A stretch of DNA of 64,000 nucleotides from JADGGM01 sp025449955 (GTDB lineage: Bacteria; Gemmatimonadota; Gemmatimonadetes; Gemmatimonadales; Gemmatimonadaceae), in NCBI GenBank assembly GCA_036554285.1, contig DATBNO010000059.1:124001-188000 (forward strand). Reading direction: 5' to 3'. Numbering within the stretch: position 1 is the first letter of the stretch; every line of letters begins with the position of its first letter. Below are positions 43,893 through 53,494 of the stretch, one piece after another. A model generated the notes under the pieces. It saw only the letters and a program-made list of their open reading frames with translations, had not been told where the DNA came from and did no database searches. Position numbers and translations under genes: made by a program.

Positions 43893-45137
43893 TCAGTAGA
43901 TGTGCAACTGCTCCAGCAATGCGAAGGTATCGCCGATGCGCTCGAACAAATCCTTGTTGTGCTTGATCATCTTGGAGCGCATGTACACGCGGAGCCACTG
44001 TTTGTACGCGAACTGCTCGTAGCGTGCCAACATCTGCGCGAGCGGCAGGTCGCGCTGCATCAGCAATCCCGCCAGGAACATTGCGCACTCGAAGCCGAGC
44101 GAGATCGACTGGAAGTACGGCGAACCCATGGCAGCATCGCCGACCAGGAACACGGGCGAGCGCGCGAATGGGTGCTCGCCGGTTCCCGCGAGGTGCAACG
44201 AGAGACTGGTCGAGTTGCGGGCCCGATACAGGTCGAGCGGGATGCGGATGATGTCCAGGTCACCGACGATCTCGCCGTTGGTCTCGGTTTTCACCTTCGC
44301 GATGAAGCGGTCCATCGACTGCGCCACCTGCGGAAAGTTGCCGCGAAGCCATGCGCCGTCGAATCGCGACGGCATCCGCTCGAAGTCCTCGGCGGTAATA
44401 TTGACGATACCCGTCACGTGGGTGACGTGCCCGTCGTAGAACGTGCGCTTGACCGCGGGAATGAACTTGTAGTACGCGTTGTCGATGTTCTTGTAATACT
44501 TGCAATACTCGTTGCAGTCGTAGGCGTGGCCATACAGGAACGTGACGACGATCGCGTATTCGAGCCGGAGCTTGAACGTATTCGCCGAACCATCCCCCGC
44601 GCCTGCGTTAGGCGCGAGGGATTCCCGGAGCAGCGAGTTGGTGCCCGTGCAATCGATCAGGACATCTCCCGATTCGAGCATCGTCGCCGCGTCCTGCGCC
44701 GTGATGGCGCCTGCCGTGCGCGTGACCGGATGCGCGTGACGGGCGTCGATGAGGTCGCTCAGGGAGCGCTCGATTGCGTTGAGAGGGCAGAAGCCCACGG
44801 TCCATCCGCGCAGCAGTTCCATCAAGTCCGTCGGAATGGACTGCCGAAACGCGAGGCCCTCCGCGAGCTCGGATGGCTCGAAGATGGCTTCGACGCTCTC
44901 GCCATCGATGTAGTCGTTGCAGTAGCTCGCGATCGAATCGGCTACGAGGTACGGCGCGAGCTGCACCATCCGCGTCCGGGTGTACTCGCGTCGCTTTTCG
45001 TAGAGATGGACGGAGAACCTGTCACTCGACTGGAGCAGCGCGGCAGCCGCGAGCCCCACGGGTCCGGCGCCGAGGACGTGCACTGGGACTTGGGGAGGCA
45101 GAGTCTCGGAGACTGGGTGGCCGGCGTGCGGCGGCAT
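43893..45137 (-). CDS. FAD-dependent monooxygenase-like protein
   Basis: 414 residues from ATG 45137. N-terminal dinucleotide-binding motif 'PVHVLGAGPVGLAAAALLQS', a 'DVLIDCTGTNSLLRE' motif near 160, and a late GD motif 'PVFLVGDAAMGSPYFQSISL' that binds the FAD ribityl chain. This is the PHBH/kynurenine-monooxygenase/halogenase fold. No WxWxIP halogenase motif is seen, so hydroxylation or oxidation is more likely. On the same strand as the borosin genes, upstream of them but separated by the opposite-strand peroxiredoxin. A tailoring role is inference. Confidence 0.8.
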   Translation of the reverse strand: MPPHAGHPVSETLPPQVPVHVLGAGPVGLAAAALLQSSDRFSVHLYEKRREYTRTRMVQLAPYLVADSIASYCNDYIDGESVEAIFEPSELAEGLAFRQSIPTDLMELLRGWTVGFCPLNAIERSLSDLIDARHAHPVTRTAGAITAQDAATMLESGDVLIDCTGTNSLLRESLAPNAGAGDGSANTFKLRLEYAIVVTFLYGHAYDCNEYCKYYKNIDNAYYKFIPAVKRTFYDGHVTHVTGIVNITAEDFERMPSRFDGAWLRGNFPQVAQSMDRFIAKVKTETNGEIVGDLDIIRIPLDLYRARNSTSLSLHLAGTGEHPFARSPVFLVGDAAMGSPYFQSISLGFECAMFLAGLLMQRDLPLAQMLARYEQFAYKQWLRVYMRSKMIKHNKDLFERIGDTFALLEQLHIY

Positions 45138-45307
45138 TCGCGTCCTTGGGTGACGCCGCCTGATTGCGGCCCCAGCAATATACCGTCTCCTTCCGAAGGC
45201 GAAAGGCAAACCAGTACTGTTACACGACGCCGAAGTCGGTTGGGCGTACGGAAGGCAATCGACCTTGCGGTCATTCGTTAGGCACAGACCGGTGATCGAG
45301 GCGCGGA

Positions 45308-46087
45308 ATGCGAGTCGCGGCACTGTACGACATTCATGGAAACCTGCCGGCGCTGGAAGCCGTACTCGACGACGCGGCTCGGGCGCACGTCGATCGGATC
45401 ATTGTCGGCGGCGACGTCGTGCCGGGTCCCATGCCGCGCGAAACGCTCGAGCTCCTGCTTGGCCTCGACGCTCCGGTGCAGTTTCTCCATGGCAACGGCG
45501 AGCTCATGGTGCTCGCGCAGATCGCCGCGAGACATTCAGGACGCGTCGCATATTGGGGAACGACATCGGGACAAGCGCTCCCTGAGCCACTCCAAGAGGT
45601 TGCCCGATGGACGGGCCGACAGCTCGACGCGAGTCACGCACAGGTGATGGGGCGTTGGCCGCGAACGATCGAGTTGATCGTTCCGGATATTGGACGTGTC
45701 TTGTTCTGCCATGGCACGCCGCGGAGCGAAGTCGAAGTCTTTACTCGCTTGACGCGTGACGACCTGCTGTTGCCCGTCTTCGCCGGGTTGGGCGAGACAC
45801 TCGTCGTCTGCGGGCACACGCACATGCAGTTCGATCGCATGGTCGGACCAACCAGGGTGGTGAACGCCGGGAGCGTCGGGATGCCGTTTGGCGAGCCCGG
45901 CGCGTACTGGCTGCTGCTGGAGGATGCGGTCCACCTACGGAGAACGTCGTACGATTTGCGGGCGGCGGCGGACCGCGTTCGCGCGACGCAGTACCCACAG
46001 GCCGAGGAGTTCGTTGCGAAGAACCTGCTGCAGCCGCCATCCGAGGGCGACATGCTCGCCGCGCTCACCGATGGCTCGTTCCGGTAA
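45308..46087 (+). CDS. Calcineurin-like metallophosphoesterase (YfcE type)
   Basis: 259 residues. Metal-site motifs in order: 'YDIHGNLPALEAVLDD' (D-x-H), 'IIVGGDVVPGP' (GD), 'FLHGNGE' (GN-type), 'LFCHGTPRSE' and 'VVCGHTHMQFDR' (GHTH). A cytoplasmic two-metal phosphodiesterase or phosphatase; substrate unknown. The next gene (galactokinase-like) begins 46 bases on in the same direction, so co-transcription is possible. Confidence 0.9.
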   Translation: MRVAALYDIHGNLPALEAVLDDAARAHVDRIIVGGDVVPGPMPRETLELLLGLDAPVQFLHGNGELMVLAQIAARHSGRVAYWGTTSGQALPEPLQEVARWTGRQLDASHAQVMGRWPRTIELIVPDIGRVLFCHGTPRSEVEVFTRLTRDDLLLPVFAGLGETLVVCGHTHMQFDRMVGPTRVVNAGSVGMPFGEPGAYWLLLEDAVHLRRTSYDLRAAADRVRATQYPQAEEFVAKNLLQPPSEGDMLAALTDGSFR

Positions 46088-46133
46088 GCGGTCGTCGGCG
46101 ACCAGTATTGCCGCCTAACGGAGCACCGACCAC

Positions 46134-47507
46134 GTGAGAGCGCGCGGAGGGATGGACCGCCTGGCATCGCTCGGCCTAACGGCGGAGCATCGTGCACGAG
46201 CGGAGGCGGCATTCGAGGGCCTGGCGCCCGAGCTCGCCCAACTCGGCGGGCCGGCCGCCTCGCACGACGCCCCGATGGCCTTCTGGGTGCCGGGCCGCAT
46301 CGAAGTGCTCGGCAAGCACACCGACTACGGCGGCGGACGCAGTCTGCTGTGCGCGGTCGAGCCCGGCGTGTGCGTGCTCGCCGCGCCGCGCGACGCGGAC
46401 GCGCCTAACGGAAAGCTGGTACGGGTGCGCGACGCGAAGTCGGGCGCGACCGCCGAGTTCGACATCGCGCCCGACGTGCCGGGCCGGCCGGGCACGTGGG
46501 CGAACTATCCCATCACCGTCGCGCGCCGCATCGCGTCCAACTTCGGCGCGCCGATGCGCGGCGCCGACATCGTGTTCTGGAGCCACATCCCGCACGCATC
46601 GGGCGTCAGCAGCTCGAGCGCGCTCATCGTCGCGATGTTCCTCGCGTTAGGCGCGGCCAACGATCTCGAGTCGCGCCCCGCGTACCGGGCCGCCATTCAT
46701 TCCACCGATGATCTCGCCGGCTACCTGGGCGCGGTGGAGAACGGGCTCGACTTCGGACCGCTCCTCGGCAACGCCGGCGTGGGCACGTTCGGCGGCAGCG
46801 AAGACCACACCGCGATTCTCTCGGCGCGCCCGGGCGCCATCGTGCAGTACCGGTTCCGTCCCGTCACGTTCGAGCGCGCGATCCCGCTCCCCGGCAACGT
46901 GACGTTCGTCGTGGGCGCGAGCGGCGTGCAGGCCGAAAAAACAGGGGCGGCGCTCCACCGGTACAACGATGTCTCGCGGCGGCTGAGCACGGCGCTCGAC
47001 TGCTGGCAACGCGCCACCGGGCGTACGGATGCGTCGATGGGCGCCGCGCTCGCGGCGGCGCCCGATGCCCGTGCGCGCCTGCTCGCTCTGTTAGGCGAAG
47101 CCCGCGGTGCCGCCTATTCTTCGGAGTCGCTCGTCGAGCGCGTGGTGCAGTTCGACGAGGAAACGAACGAGATCATCCCCGCGGCCGGCGACGCGCTGGC
47201 GCGCGGCGATCTCGCGACGTTCGGCGCGTACGTGGCGCGCTCGCAGGCGGCCGCCGAACGCGCGCTGCACAACCAGATTCCCGAGACCACGGCGCTCGTC
47301 CGCTTGGCGCTCGACCGTGGCGCCGCCGCGGCCTCCGCGTTCGGCGCCGGGTTCGGCGGCAGCGTCTGGGCTCTCGTCGACTCGTCGCACGGCGATGAGT
47401 TTTGCCGGAGCTGGGGCGACGCCTACCGCGCCGCGTTCCCGGCCGCCGCGGCGCGCGCCGAATTCTTCGTCACGCGCGCCGGGCCGGCGGCGGCGCGGCT
47501 CCGTTAG
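46134..47507 (+). CDS. Galactokinase-like GHMP kinase
   Basis: About 457 residues from GTG 46134 (ATG 46152 is an alternative). 'FWVPGRIEVLGKHTDYGGGR' is the galactokinase signature, with Ile-Glu-Val-Leu-Gly-Lys in place of the usual NLIGEH. 'PHASGVSSSSALIVA' is the GHMP ATP-binding loop and 'SAFGAGFGGSVWALVD' the C-terminal motif. It phosphorylates a sugar at C1, most likely galactose given the GH35, GH36-like and GH2 enzymes in this window; the altered signature leaves the sugar open. Its stop overlaps that of the next gene on the other strand by 4 bases. Confidence 0.82.
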   Translation: MRARGGMDRLASLGLTAEHRARAEAAFEGLAPELAQLGGPAASHDAPMAFWVPGRIEVLGKHTDYGGGRSLLCAVEPGVCVLAAPRDADAPNGKLVRVRDAKSGATAEFDIAPDVPGRPGTWANYPITVARRIASNFGAPMRGADIVFWSHIPHASGVSSSSALIVAMFLALGAANDLESRPAYRAAIHSTDDLAGYLGAVENGLDFGPLLGNAGVGTFGGSEDHTAILSARPGAIVQYRFRPVTFERAIPLPGNVTFVVGASGVQAEKTGAALHRYNDVSRRLSTALDCWQRATGRTDASMGAALAAAPDARARLLALLGEARGAAYSSESLVERVVQFDEETNEIIPAAGDALARGDLATFGAYVARSQAAAERALHNQIPETTALVRLALDRGAAAASAFGAGFGGSVWALVDSSHGDEFCRSWGDAYRAAFPAAAARAEFFVTRAGPAAARLR

Positions 47508-48916
47508 TAGTCGATCCCCTTGACGTAGCTGCCTAACGGGACGGTCTGGAAGCGGTTGGGGTTGGCATCGATCAGCGCGCCCGCCAAGTCGTCGGACGTT
47601 CTCGCGTGTCCGCCCGTCTGCGTGTCCAGGACGACGGTCTGGTCCCGCAGGATATCCGACATGCCCGCGGTCGTGCGGTCCGAGTTGTCCATGTACTGCG
47701 CAGCCTGATTCAGAAATTGATTCGTCTGCGCGATGGTCTGTTGGATCTGGACGTTCGCGATGTCGGCCACGCGCTTGTTGTCGCGCGTGTAGCTGGGGAA
47801 AATCGCTCCGACGGTGTTCGCCTCCTCTCCCATCACCTGCTGCGGTCCATACATGAAGAACAGCATCATCTGCCACGTGCCCAGCGACTGCGGCATCGTG
47901 TTGATCATCTGCGACACGAAATACTGCTTGCCGCTGCCGTCGCGAAAATCGATGGTGCCGTACAGCATGTAGTTCTTGCCGCCCTGCAGCGGGATGTCCT
48001 GCACCTTCGCGATGTCGATGCCCGGTTGCGCCTTGCGTGACTTGCTGAACATTTGCGAGAACGCCGACTTGAACGACGTTGCCGCATCGGTGCCGTATGG
48101 GATCGCCACGAAATTGGCCGGGGCCGCGGCGCGCCTGTTAGGCATCAGCGTCGCCGATTTCGGGTCGGTGGGATCGATCACCGGAATGGCCCAACCGAAG
48201 CGCAGCTTCTCGCCGCGCGGACCCGAGGCGGCGACGTCTCCCATGTTGGCATGCTGCGTCTGCCATCCGGCGGGCAGCCCAATCGCCCCTGTTCCGTCGG
48301 TGAACAGCACGCGTTGCAACGGCTGCGCCGGCGCCGCTTTCACGGGAGCGGCTGCTTGCGCGGATCCCGCAGCGGTGTTCGCGGCTGAACCGGTCGCCGA
48401 AGAGTGCGCCGCCGCTGCGCTCGCCGGCGCGCTCGCCGGGGTGGGCGCCTTGCCGAGTTCTTGTTTCAGCCTGGTGAACATCGAGTTCACCGTCGACGGG
48501 AACCGGTCCGCGTTGTCGATCAACACCGCGCCGCCGGCACTTCCGCTCTTCGGCGCGTACGCCAGCGCCAATCCGGTCATCGGTTTCCCATCCTGGTTCT
48601 TCGCCGTCACGGTAAAGAAACCAGCCAGGATTTCGCCGGTCGAGTTTTGCACCAGCTTGCCAAGCTGCGGGCGATCTCCGTAGAGGAGACTCACGCGATG
48701 CAGCGTCTTCCCGAGTGCATCCTGCGGAGTGGTCTGCCCCGCCACCGCACCAAAATAGATTTTGCCGCCGGACGGATTGACGATCGTTTTGATTCCGCTC
48801 GTGGCCGCGCTGCTGTCGTGCGTGGCTGTTTGAGCGGCGATCGACCCGATCCACAGGACGCCCAGAAGCAATGCACTCGCCGCCCCAATCATCGTTCTCG
48901 GATTCCTGTGCGACAT
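47504..48916 (-). CDS. Secreted protein of unknown function, Ala-rich middle
   Basis: 470 residues from ATG 48916 behind AGGAGG. Signal peptide 'MIGAASALLLGVLWIGSIAA'. Two folded parts are separated by an Ala/Pro-rich linker (about 165-205). The first part contains 'GGKIYFGAVAGQTTPQDALG' and the second 'DGTGAIGLPAGWQTQ'. The latter opening is common in secreted proteins that carry a PsbP/LpqN-like domain. Towards the end are 'VQIQQTIAQTNQFLNQ' and several Met residues. I do not recognise a named family. Monocistronic. Confidence 0.7.
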   Translation of the reverse strand: MSHRNPRTMIGAASALLLGVLWIGSIAAQTATHDSSAATSGIKTIVNPSGGKIYFGAVAGQTTPQDALGKTLHRVSLLYGDRPQLGKLVQNSTGEILAGFFTVTAKNQDGKPMTGLALAYAPKSGSAGGAVLIDNADRFPSTVNSMFTRLKQELGKAPTPASAPASAAAAHSSATGSAANTAAGSAQAAAPVKAAPAQPLQRVLFTDGTGAIGLPAGWQTQHANMGDVAASGPRGEKLRFGWAIPVIDPTDPKSATLMPNRRAAAPANFVAIPYGTDAATSFKSAFSQMFSKSRKAQPGIDIAKVQDIPLQGGKNYMLYGTIDFRDGSGKQYFVSQMINTMPQSLGTWQMMLFFMYGPQQVMGEEANTVGAIFPSYTRDNKRVADIANVQIQQTIAQTNQFLNQAAQYMDNSDRTTAGMSDILRDQTVVLDTQTGGHARTSDDLAGALIDANPNRFQTVPLGSYVKGIDY

Positions 48917-49063
48917 TGCCGGCCTCCTGGGAGATCGAATCGCTGCGGAGCTAATCGGAAGGATGACTCAGCTACCCTCCGTCGAGAGCCGAGTGTGAGG
49001 CGACTCGACCATACCCCGCATGGCTCGACGCGGCAAGGTAGTCACGAGCAATGTGACACGCGC

Positions 49064-50152
49064 TCACTTGAGCGCGGACACTGCTTTCGCGAGCAACGCG
49101 CGCAATTTGTCGTGATCGCCCATGGCGTTCGCGGTGAGCAGAATCGGTCCCTTCACCGCCTCGTATCCACCTGCCACGGACGAGCCCAGATCGTCCCACG
49201 GACCCGGCGGCTCGACCGGAGTGGCCAGCGAGTCCGCACCCATGAGCTGCTTGCGCATGCCGTTCACGCCACCCTGAATCACGAATTGATCGGTCGCGAA
49301 CTCTGTGTGCGCGTCGTGCCATTCCTTGAGGTCGATCTCGTACGTGAACGTGGCGTCGGGCGGCGGTGGTGCGCCGTTGGCGACCGGCATCGGCGTGTAG
49401 TAGTAGCACGAGTGAATGCTCGGTCCCGCTTGCGCCGAGCCGTGATCGGGCGGCTTGGACAACGGCCCGAGGATCGCCGCCGCGTCCGTGGCCGATACCA
49501 GCGTGCACACATCGAGCGAGCTGTCCTGCGCCATCGCGGCCAGTCGCTGTTGGGCGGCCGCTTTGCCCGCCTGGCCGTTGATGCCTAACGGATGATCGAG
49601 GCGCGTGATCGCGGTTTGGAGCAGCGCCGCCGCCTGCGCCAGCGTGAGCTTGGTGCCGTTCCAGTCGAGCCCCACCATGCGGTCGGCTTGCAGCGCGTTC
49701 AACCCGCAGCATGTGGCGGGCGCCATCGCGACTTGATCCCAGGTGCCGTGCAATGTGTCGCCGGTCTTGAGCACGGTGCCCGTCTGCGTTTGGGCTTGGA
49801 GCGCTTTGTCGCTGAGCTGGCGTCCGAGACCGGACATCTTCATCGACATCTTCCCGCCCGACCAATCGGCGGTGACGAGCACCCGCCGGTAGTCCTTGGT
49901 GTCGTACTCGCACACGTCGCTGCTGTACGCCTGCGTGTAGGGCGCGCCGGCTAACGGACCAACGGCGGCGACCACTTCGGACGTGTCGAGCAGCGAGCAC
50001 GGGTCGCCGCTCGCCGCGTCGCTCGCTTGCTGGACGTGGGACCCACCGTCCTTGTGACCGGTGCACGCGGCCGCGGCGGCGCAGGTTAGCGTTAGGCAGG
50101 CGGCGCGCGCGAGTCGCGTCCAGGCGGAACCATCATCATAGCGGCGACGCAT
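49064..50152 (-). CDS. Lipoprotein with two DUF3558-like domains
   Basis: 362 residues from ATG 50152. Lipoprotein signal 'ACLTLTCAAAAACTG'. Two similar cysteine-paired units: 'DPCSLLDTSEVVAAVGP ... DVCEYD' and 'LDVCTLVSATDAAAILGP ... SCYYY'. This is the pattern of DUF3558-type secreted proteins, in which two Cys close a loop. Function unknown. It lies 11 bases downstream of an S9 peptidase gene on the same strand, so probably co-transcribed. Confidence 0.72.
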   Translation of the reverse strand: MRRRYDDGSAWTRLARAACLTLTCAAAAACTGHKDGGSHVQQASDAASGDPCSLLDTSEVVAAVGPLAGAPYTQAYSSDVCEYDTKDYRRVLVTADWSGGKMSMKMSGLGRQLSDKALQAQTQTGTVLKTGDTLHGTWDQVAMAPATCCGLNALQADRMVGLDWNGTKLTLAQAAALLQTAITRLDHPLGINGQAGKAAAQQRLAAMAQDSSLDVCTLVSATDAAAILGPLSKPPDHGSAQAGPSIHSCYYYTPMPVANGAPPPPDATFTYEIDLKEWHDAHTEFATDQFVIQGGVNGMRKQLMGADSLATPVEPPGPWDDLGSSVAGGYEAVKGPILLTANAMGDHDKLRALLAKAVSALK

Positions 50153-50163
50153 GACCACCCTCC

Positions 50164-52155
50164 TCAGCCCGGCGGGCTGGGTTTCAGGTATTCGTCGAAC
50201 CACGCGAGCGACCGGCGGAGCACGTCTGCTTGGTGCACCGGATTGGCGAAATGATGGCCTTCATCGGGATACACGACCAGCTGCGTCTTCACGCCGTCGT
50301 GCTGCAGTCCCCTCCAGTACTCGAACGACTGCGGTGCGGGGCATTCGGCGTCGCGCTCGCCGACCACGATCAGCATCGGCGTGCGCGCTCGCGTGATGAA
50401 ATTCATGGGCGAGCTCTTGGCGTAGACGGCCGGATCCTCGTACACCGTGGCGCCGAAGTACGGGACCATCCATTCGCTGATGCCGTTCTCGCCGGTGTAG
50501 CTGAGCCAGTTGGACAATCCGGCGCCGGCGACGGCGGCGCGGAAGCGATGCGTTTGCGTGACGGCCCACATCGTCATGAATCCGCCGTAGCTCCATCCCG
50601 TTAGGCCGAGTCGGTGGGGGTCGACGGGATAGCGGGCGATGACCGTGTCGACGCCGGCCATGATGTCGCGCAGGTCGCCGTAGCCGAAATCCTTGACGTT
50701 GGCGCGCGTGAACGCCTCACCCTGGCCGAAGCTGCCGCGTGGGTTAGGCATGAACACGAAATAGCCGGCGCGCGACAGCGCCGCCGGCTCGGATCCGGCG
50801 GACATGAACGTGGACGCCGACGCCGCGGCGGGTCCGCCGTGGACGTACACGATCATCGGGTACGTCTTGCCGCTCTGAAAGTCGTCGGGGTAGAGCAGGA
50901 ATCCCTGGACGTTGAACTGCTGGTCGTGCCAGTGGACGCTCACCGCCTTGCCCCACGACGGCGTGACGCCGGCGTTGGCGTGCGTGATCTGCGACCAATG
51001 CCCAACGGGGCCGGCCCATACTTCCGGCGCGGTGCCGAGCGATTCGCGCACCAGCGCGACCGTGTGTCCGGTGTCGGGGGCGGACACCGTGGGCAGTCCG
51101 CGGCCGGAGCGCGTGGAGATGGTTTCATCGCCGGTCCAGAGCGAGGTGATCGCGCCCGTCGTCGCGTTGACGCTGGCGATCTCGGAGCCGCCGTGGGACC
51201 ACATGGTGGCGAGGAGCGTGCCCGCGCCCTGCCACCGGAACGCGGCCGCCGACACGGTTGCGTTAGGCGTGAGGTCGTGCGGCGCGCCGCCGGCGGCGGG
51301 GACGGTGTAGAGGTCGCCGCCGGTGGAGCCCTGGTCGCTCATCAGGCCGCCGATGAACGCGATGCGCGATCCGTCGGGCGACCACAGCGGCTGCGCGATC
51401 TGCACGGTGGGTTTGGCGATCTGGCGGAGGGCGCCGGTGGTCGCGTCGATCGCGTCGAGCCGCGCCACCCACCAGTTGTTGTTGCCCGATCCCGTGGCCG
51501 CGCTCAGGACCAGCTCTTTCCCGTTAGGCGACCAGTCGAACTCGTACACGTACAGGTCGTTGGGCGAGAGCAGGTGCTGCGCGCCCGACGGCACGTCGAT
51601 GAGGGCCAGGTGTTGGCGGTCCACGTGCGCGTCCATCGCGCCGGTGTCGCGCGGCGTCGCCTGCGTGGGGCCGTTGGCCTCCTCGGACGGCGACGAATAC
51701 AATCCGGCGAGGTGCGACCCGTCGGGCGAGAAGCGGATGTCGTGGAGCGACCCGGAAACGCGCGCCAGGCGCCGCGCGGCGTGCGACCCGGCATCCACGA
51801 GGTAGACGGTCGGCGCGCCGTTGCTCGACGCCAGAATGCCTAACTGACGACTGTCGGCCGACCAGATGACCTCGTCGGCGCTGTTGGCATCGGCGCCGGG
51901 CAGATCGATGGCCGCCGGCGACGCGGTGCCGCCACCGGCCGCGAGCATCACGGCGGTGCCGTCGCCCGACTGGGACGCGGGCCCGATCCAGGCCACCTGC
52001 TGTCCGTTAGGCGCCAGCGCCACGCTCGAGAATTCGTGCGCGCGCGTCGCGTGCTGCGCGGCCGGACGCACGAGCGCGCCGGCCGCGAGGAGACACACGA
52101 CAGGGAGCGCCGCGCCGCGCCATCCGGCGCGCCGGTTCAGGTCGAGTCGAGACAA
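50164..52155 (-). CDS. Secreted S9 prolyl-oligopeptidase/acylaminoacyl-peptidase-like enzyme
   Basis: 663 residues from a TTG start at 52155, chosen because AGGAGG lies directly upstream at correct spacing. Signal peptide 'GAALPVVCLLAAGALVRPAA'. The N-terminal beta-propeller has WD-like 'WSPDGSRIAFIGG' repeats, and the C-terminal hydrolase shows nucleophile Ser in 'RLGLTGWSYGGFMTMWAV', Asp in 'MLIVVGERDAECP' and His in 'VVYPDEGHHFANP'. Family S9C: it cleaves dipeptides or acylated residues from peptides. Forms a likely operon with the lipoprotein gene that follows. Confidence 0.92.
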   Translation of the reverse strand: MSRLDLNRRAGWRGAALPVVCLLAAGALVRPAAQHATRAHEFSSVALAPNGQQVAWIGPASQSGDGTAVMLAAGGGTASPAAIDLPGADANSADEVIWSADSRQLGILASSNGAPTVYLVDAGSHAARRLARVSGSLHDIRFSPDGSHLAGLYSSPSEEANGPTQATPRDTGAMDAHVDRQHLALIDVPSGAQHLLSPNDLYVYEFDWSPNGKELVLSAATGSGNNNWWVARLDAIDATTGALRQIAKPTVQIAQPLWSPDGSRIAFIGGLMSDQGSTGGDLYTVPAAGGAPHDLTPNATVSAAAFRWQGAGTLLATMWSHGGSEIASVNATTGAITSLWTGDETISTRSGRGLPTVSAPDTGHTVALVRESLGTAPEVWAGPVGHWSQITHANAGVTPSWGKAVSVHWHDQQFNVQGFLLYPDDFQSGKTYPMIVYVHGGPAAASASTFMSAGSEPAALSRAGYFVFMPNPRGSFGQGEAFTRANVKDFGYGDLRDIMAGVDTVIARYPVDPHRLGLTGWSYGGFMTMWAVTQTHRFRAAVAGAGLSNWLSYTGENGISEWMVPYFGATVYEDPAVYAKSSPMNFITRARTPMLIVVGERDAECPAPQSFEYWRGLQHDGVKTQLVVYPDEGHHFANPVHQADVLRRSLAWFDEYLKPSPPG

Positions 52156-52313
52156 CGCAATCCTCCTGTGGTCGATGGTGCGCGCGGTCGCCAAGCGTGG
52201 GACGCGGACCGCTGCACATCGGATTTCGGCGCCGGACATCCGCCTGTCAAGCCGCCTTCACGTTATGGTTTCACACGCGTGCGCGATGGATCCCGCCACG
52301 CGCACCGCTGCAT

Positions 52314-52880
52314 TCAGGCTGACCCGCCACTCGCCTTGGACTCGTCATTCGTCGTGCGGTACTTGAGCGTGATGAACGTGACCGTGTCCCACGCGTTGTG
52401 GATGCCGATGAAGAGCAGCAGCAGCGACGCGCCGCCCACGAGAAACAGCGCTTCTTCCGGATTGCTGCGAAGCACGAGCGACGCAACGACGATCCCGCCG
52501 TACGCGGTGAAGGGCAGAATGGAATGCCAGAGCCAGTCCTCGAACACGGGCTGATATCCGGTTTGCACGCGCGCACGCTGCGTCACGACGACAGCGTACA
52601 CGACACCGGCCGCGCCGAGGGCTCCAATCGCGAACGCCGGGCTCACGAGCGATCGCCACGGCGCGCTCACGATCGCCGAAGCGAGCAGTGCCGAGCAGAA
52701 GTGCACCACAGTCGGCGTGCCGAAGGCTGCAATCTCGCGCCCACCGGTTTTCGCGCCGGCGTCGGCGATGAGCGCCATGACGACGAATTGGAGTCCCGTC
52801 AGCGCGGCGGCCGACGAGCCGACGATGACGTAGAAATTCTCCCAATCGGCAAACGGCGACGGGGCGGGAACAGGCACCAT
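52314..52880 (-). CDS. Integral membrane protein of unknown function
   Basis: 188 residues with five predicted membrane helices, starting 'WENFYVIVGSSAAALTGLQF' and 'VVMALIAD'. Conserved-looking Phe/Gly segments ('IAAFGTPTVVHFCSALL', 'LFIGIHNAWDTVTFITL') are typical of a family of small uncharacterised bacterial membrane proteins. No cofactor motif. Single gene on the minus strand. Confidence 0.75.
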   Translation of the reverse strand: MVPVPAPSPFADWENFYVIVGSSAAALTGLQFVVMALIADAGAKTGGREIAAFGTPTVVHFCSALLASAIVSAPWRSLVSPAFAIGALGAAGVVYAVVVTQRARVQTGYQPVFEDWLWHSILPFTAYGGIVVASLVLRSNPEEALFLVGGASLLLLFIGIHNAWDTVTFITLKYRTTNDESKASGGSA

Positions 52881-53494
52881 GCGATGGGCGTCTCCACTTG
52901 GGTTCCGGTGTGCGCCGGGTTATTTCTACGATGCGAGCCCGATGTTTCACCCTGCAACGGAGGAGGTGATCCCTTGTCTAGCAGTCATAGTACCACCGTC
53001 AGTCCGAGCTGGGCAAACGGTCGCCGTTCGGTGATCGCCTGAGCTAGTGCCCGGCGTCAGCCGAGCGATCGTCTCGGACTGACCTTGGTCACCGCGCCGC
53101 TCTTCGCCGTTAGGCGAGGGGCGGCGCGACCCGTTTGGAGAGCTCCGCACGCGCCAGCGCTGCCCGACCCCTGGCGCCGCCGCCACCCGCGCCTCGAAAT
53201 GGGTGATTCCGCCGCCTCCCTTCCGCGGCGCGCCGCAATCGGGATCTCACTGACTTGTCCGCCGAAATAACTGTCCGGTAACGGCTGGGATAGCGGTTGG
53301 ATAACTGGCCCGCGCCAAACTGGGGCTCGACGAGCGAGTGCAGACCCGTCGGCACGGTATCTCGCCCGTCAGCCCGTCGCCCGAGAGCGGACTCGAGCAG
53401 AGTCGACAAACCCAGTATCGCCCGTCCGACCGCCCCGCGCCACGCACGTGGATGTGGCAAGCGGGTCCGGCGGCGGCAACGAGGATCCACCACC
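52881..53494. other. Long intergenic region containing an inverted repeat
   Basis: About 600 bases without a supported gene. It holds the inverted repeat at 52993-53090 and one GTTAGGC word at about 53110. The open frame that continues into the next gene from 53297 has no protein-like features before the ATG at 53495, so this part is probably leader and promoter. Confidence 0.5.
52993..53090. repeat. Inverted repeat, same family as 16918-17125
   Basis: Left arm 52993-53009 (ACCACCGTCAGTCCGAG) and right arm 53074-53090 pair with two mismatches, and an inner CTGGGCA/TGCCCGG pair extends the stem. Just inside the right arm is CAGCCGAGCGATC, identical to the inner end of the right arm of the repeat at 16918-17125. 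Confidence 0.65.
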
